From Paralactobacillus_A sp963926925 (GTDB taxonomy: Bacteria; Bacillota; Bacilli; Lactobacillales; Lactobacillaceae), in NCBI GenBank assembly GCA_963926925.1, contig CAWUZD010000027.1:1-31636 (forward strand): a DNA stretch of 31,636 nucleotides, written 5' to 3'. This document shows, in pieces, positions 30,786 through 31,636 of the stretch (within the stretch, counting starts at the first letter, position 1; each line of letters opens with the position of its first letter). Made by a program: the position numbers and the translations under genes. The notes under the pieces are model-generated. The model saw only the letters and a program-made list of their open reading frames with translations. It did no database searches and had not been told where the DNA came from.

Positions 30786-31385
30786 TTAGTCTTCAGTGCT
30801 TGTTTTAACGGAAATCTTACTACCATCATTAGCATTTACTTTAACAGTAGTTTCTTTGTTATTATCAACGAATTTAACAACATAGTAAGTTGTTTGTTTC
30901 TTATTCTTCTTAGTTGTTACTAATGACCATTCAGTAGGATTACTACTTGTCTTAGCGAATCCTTTGGCAGCATTGATGGCATCGCTTGGACTCTTCTTAA
31001 CGTTACTAATGTCTAAGGCAACTAATTTATCATCGTCATCATCTTTGTCGATTTTATGAGTTCTATTTTTAAGAACATCACTCGTATTAGTTGCAGAAAC
31101 TTTTAACTTAGCAACTTTATCAGTTTTACTATCAAAGCCAACTAATTTATAAACTGGAACTTGTTTGTGATCTTGATCATTTTCAACAGTGATTTTGCTT
31201 AAAGTAAAGTTCTTATTGTTGTTTGTAAATACTTTTTGGAGGTCTTGTGCACTTTGTGTATATTGACTAGCATTGATTTCAACATCATTGGTATCAGCAT
31301 GAACAGCAGTTTGAACACTCAATGTTAAACCAGCACCCATTAATAATGCAGCGCTTGTTAGTAATATTTTATTTTTTGCAGACAT
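30786..31385 (-). CDS. Secreted PepSY-domain protein
   Basis: A 199-residue exported protein. The signal peptide ends near VHA-DTN (residue 30); there is no lipobox Cys. Two PepSY-like modules follow: residues 38-105 (weaker) and about 130-195, with SPSDAINAAKGFAK, TYYVVKF and VNANDGSKIS as in PepSY consensus. A very acidic KIDKDDDDDK linker separates them. PepSY domains are thought to inhibit peptidases or bind ligands outside the cell. AAAGAGG precedes ATG 31385. It is divergent from the structured element at the end of the window. Confidence 0.88.
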   Translation of the reverse strand: MSAKNKILLTSAALLMGAGLTLSVQTAVHADTNDVEINASQYTQSAQDLQKVFTNNNKNFTLSKITVENDQDHKQVPVYKLVGFDSKTDKVAKLKVSATNTSDVLKNRTHKIDKDDDDDKLVALDISNVKKSPSDAINAAKGFAKTSSNPTEWSLVTTKKNKKQTTYYVVKFVDNNKETTVKVNANDGSKISVKTSTED

Positions 31386-31524
31386 ATTTTATTTACCTCT
31401 TTTTCTTGATTGCCTTGATGATACAATCTTTTGTGCTAAAAAGATATTTTATTAACTGCAAAAACGTTAAACTTAATAATTTATTTAGCATCTAAGCATT
31501 TTGTTATACAAATTTAAGAAAACA

Positions 31525-31533
31525 TGATATAAA
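31525..31533 (+). promoter_or_regulatory. Extended -10 promoter ahead of the terminal structured element
   Basis: TGATATAAA is an extended -10 element. TTGTTA at 31501 could be a -35 but is 21 bases away, so the extended -10 would carry the activity. The start would be near 31540, about 20 bases before the first hairpin. The remainder of 31386-31520 is AT-rich with no gene seen. Confidence 0.45.
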
Positions 31534-31557
31534 GAAAATGTAGTTAGTAAATGTTGA

Positions 31558-31636
31558 GTTCTTGTTCCAGAAGACGGAGTGAGAAGCAGTGGTACTAACT
31601 AAGATAAGCCTTTGCTCTAGAGGACGGAGTGAAGGC
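31558..31636 (+). ncRNA. Tandem structured element, two copies visible, cut by the window end
   Basis: The shared core TGYTCYAGARGACGGAGTGA occurs at 31563-31582 and 31613-31632, 50 bases apart. Each copy is closed by a short stem whose bases differ but stay paired: TTCT/AGAA in the first (31559-31562 with 31582-31585), GCCTT/AAGGC in the second (31608-31612 with 31632-31636). An inner TTCcaGAA becomes CTCtaGAG, again keeping pairs. GACGGAGTG is unchanged and unpaired. No reading frame of note covers it, and a promoter-like element precedes it. I do not recognise the family. More copies or a following gene may lie beyond the window. Confidence 0.6.

Noticed and set aside
31563..31632. CsrA-type ANGGA decoy RNA (ACGGA repeated)
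   Set aside because: ACGGA fits the CsrA core, but lactobacilli generally lack CsrA and only two sites are visible. Kept only as a loose analogy.
31558..31636. CRISPR array at the window end
   Set aside because: The two copies differ in their arms, the shared core is only about 20 bases, the changes are compensatory, and only two units are seen. That fits RNA hairpins better than CRISPR repeats; no cas gene is present.
1..31636. Prophage, integrative element or insertion sequence
   Set aside because: No integrase, transposase, phage structural gene or terminal repeat was found; gene order and codon use look uniform.

Overview
The window is bacterial and AT-rich and looks like the chromosome of a member of the Lactobacillaceae. 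The signs are an Apf-like LysM wall protein, a secreted SH3-like/NlpC-P60 protein, a sortase, two DUF915 surface hydrolases, a PepSY lipoprotein-free secreted protein, a candidate D-aspartate ligase and a YjeM-type permease. Arginine is mostly CGT or CGG despite the low GC. I cannot fix genus or species. I see no prophage, IS element or CRISPR array. Most of the window is ordinary core and accessory chromosome.

Layout. Bases 1-250 hold the end of an rRNA operon (5S rRNA plus terminator). Next comes a split ThrE-type exporter pair (281-1603) and a non-coding stretch with RNA-like structure (1604-1839). On the minus strand a DUF915 hydrolase overlaps an orphan EIIC-like permease that has lost both key substrate residues (1840-4006). 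A secreted repeat-rich NlpC/P60 protein follows (4295-6013), then a minus-strand nuclease-helicase of the XPD/DinG type that lacks its Fe-S cysteines (6076-8412). The plus strand then carries a hypothetical gene and a second DUF915 hydrolase, a TauE/SafE plus DUF1634 membrane pair, an ATP-grasp ligase, a UspA protein and an acidic-headed membrane protein (8514-13728).

From 13861 to 20066 come cfa, sortase A, an AI-2E-type membrane protein, a phosphoglycerate mutase, a small gene broken by a stop codon, and two Cof-type HAD phosphatases flanking a hypothetical. The LysM/Apf gene (20171-21004, minus) faces a TetR-MMPL exporter operon (21295-25287). The shared 290-base intergenic region has a triple WalR-like box, several inverted repeats and a perfect TetR-type palindrome. 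Then come yjeM, a tRNA-Thr that appears co-transcribed with trpS, a frameshifted DUF1002 gene, a previously hidden 48-residue membrane peptide, chorismate mutase, a DUF72 protein and a PepSY protein.

Envelope maintenance is the common theme: sortase, NlpC/P60, LysM/Apf, D-Asp ligase candidate, Cfa, DUF915 and MMPL. The most unusual signal is at the very end (31558-31636). Two copies of a structured element lie 50 bases apart, have an identical GACGGAGTGA core and compensatory changes in their stems, and sit just downstream of a promoter-like sequence. This looks like the start of a structured RNA that continues past the window.
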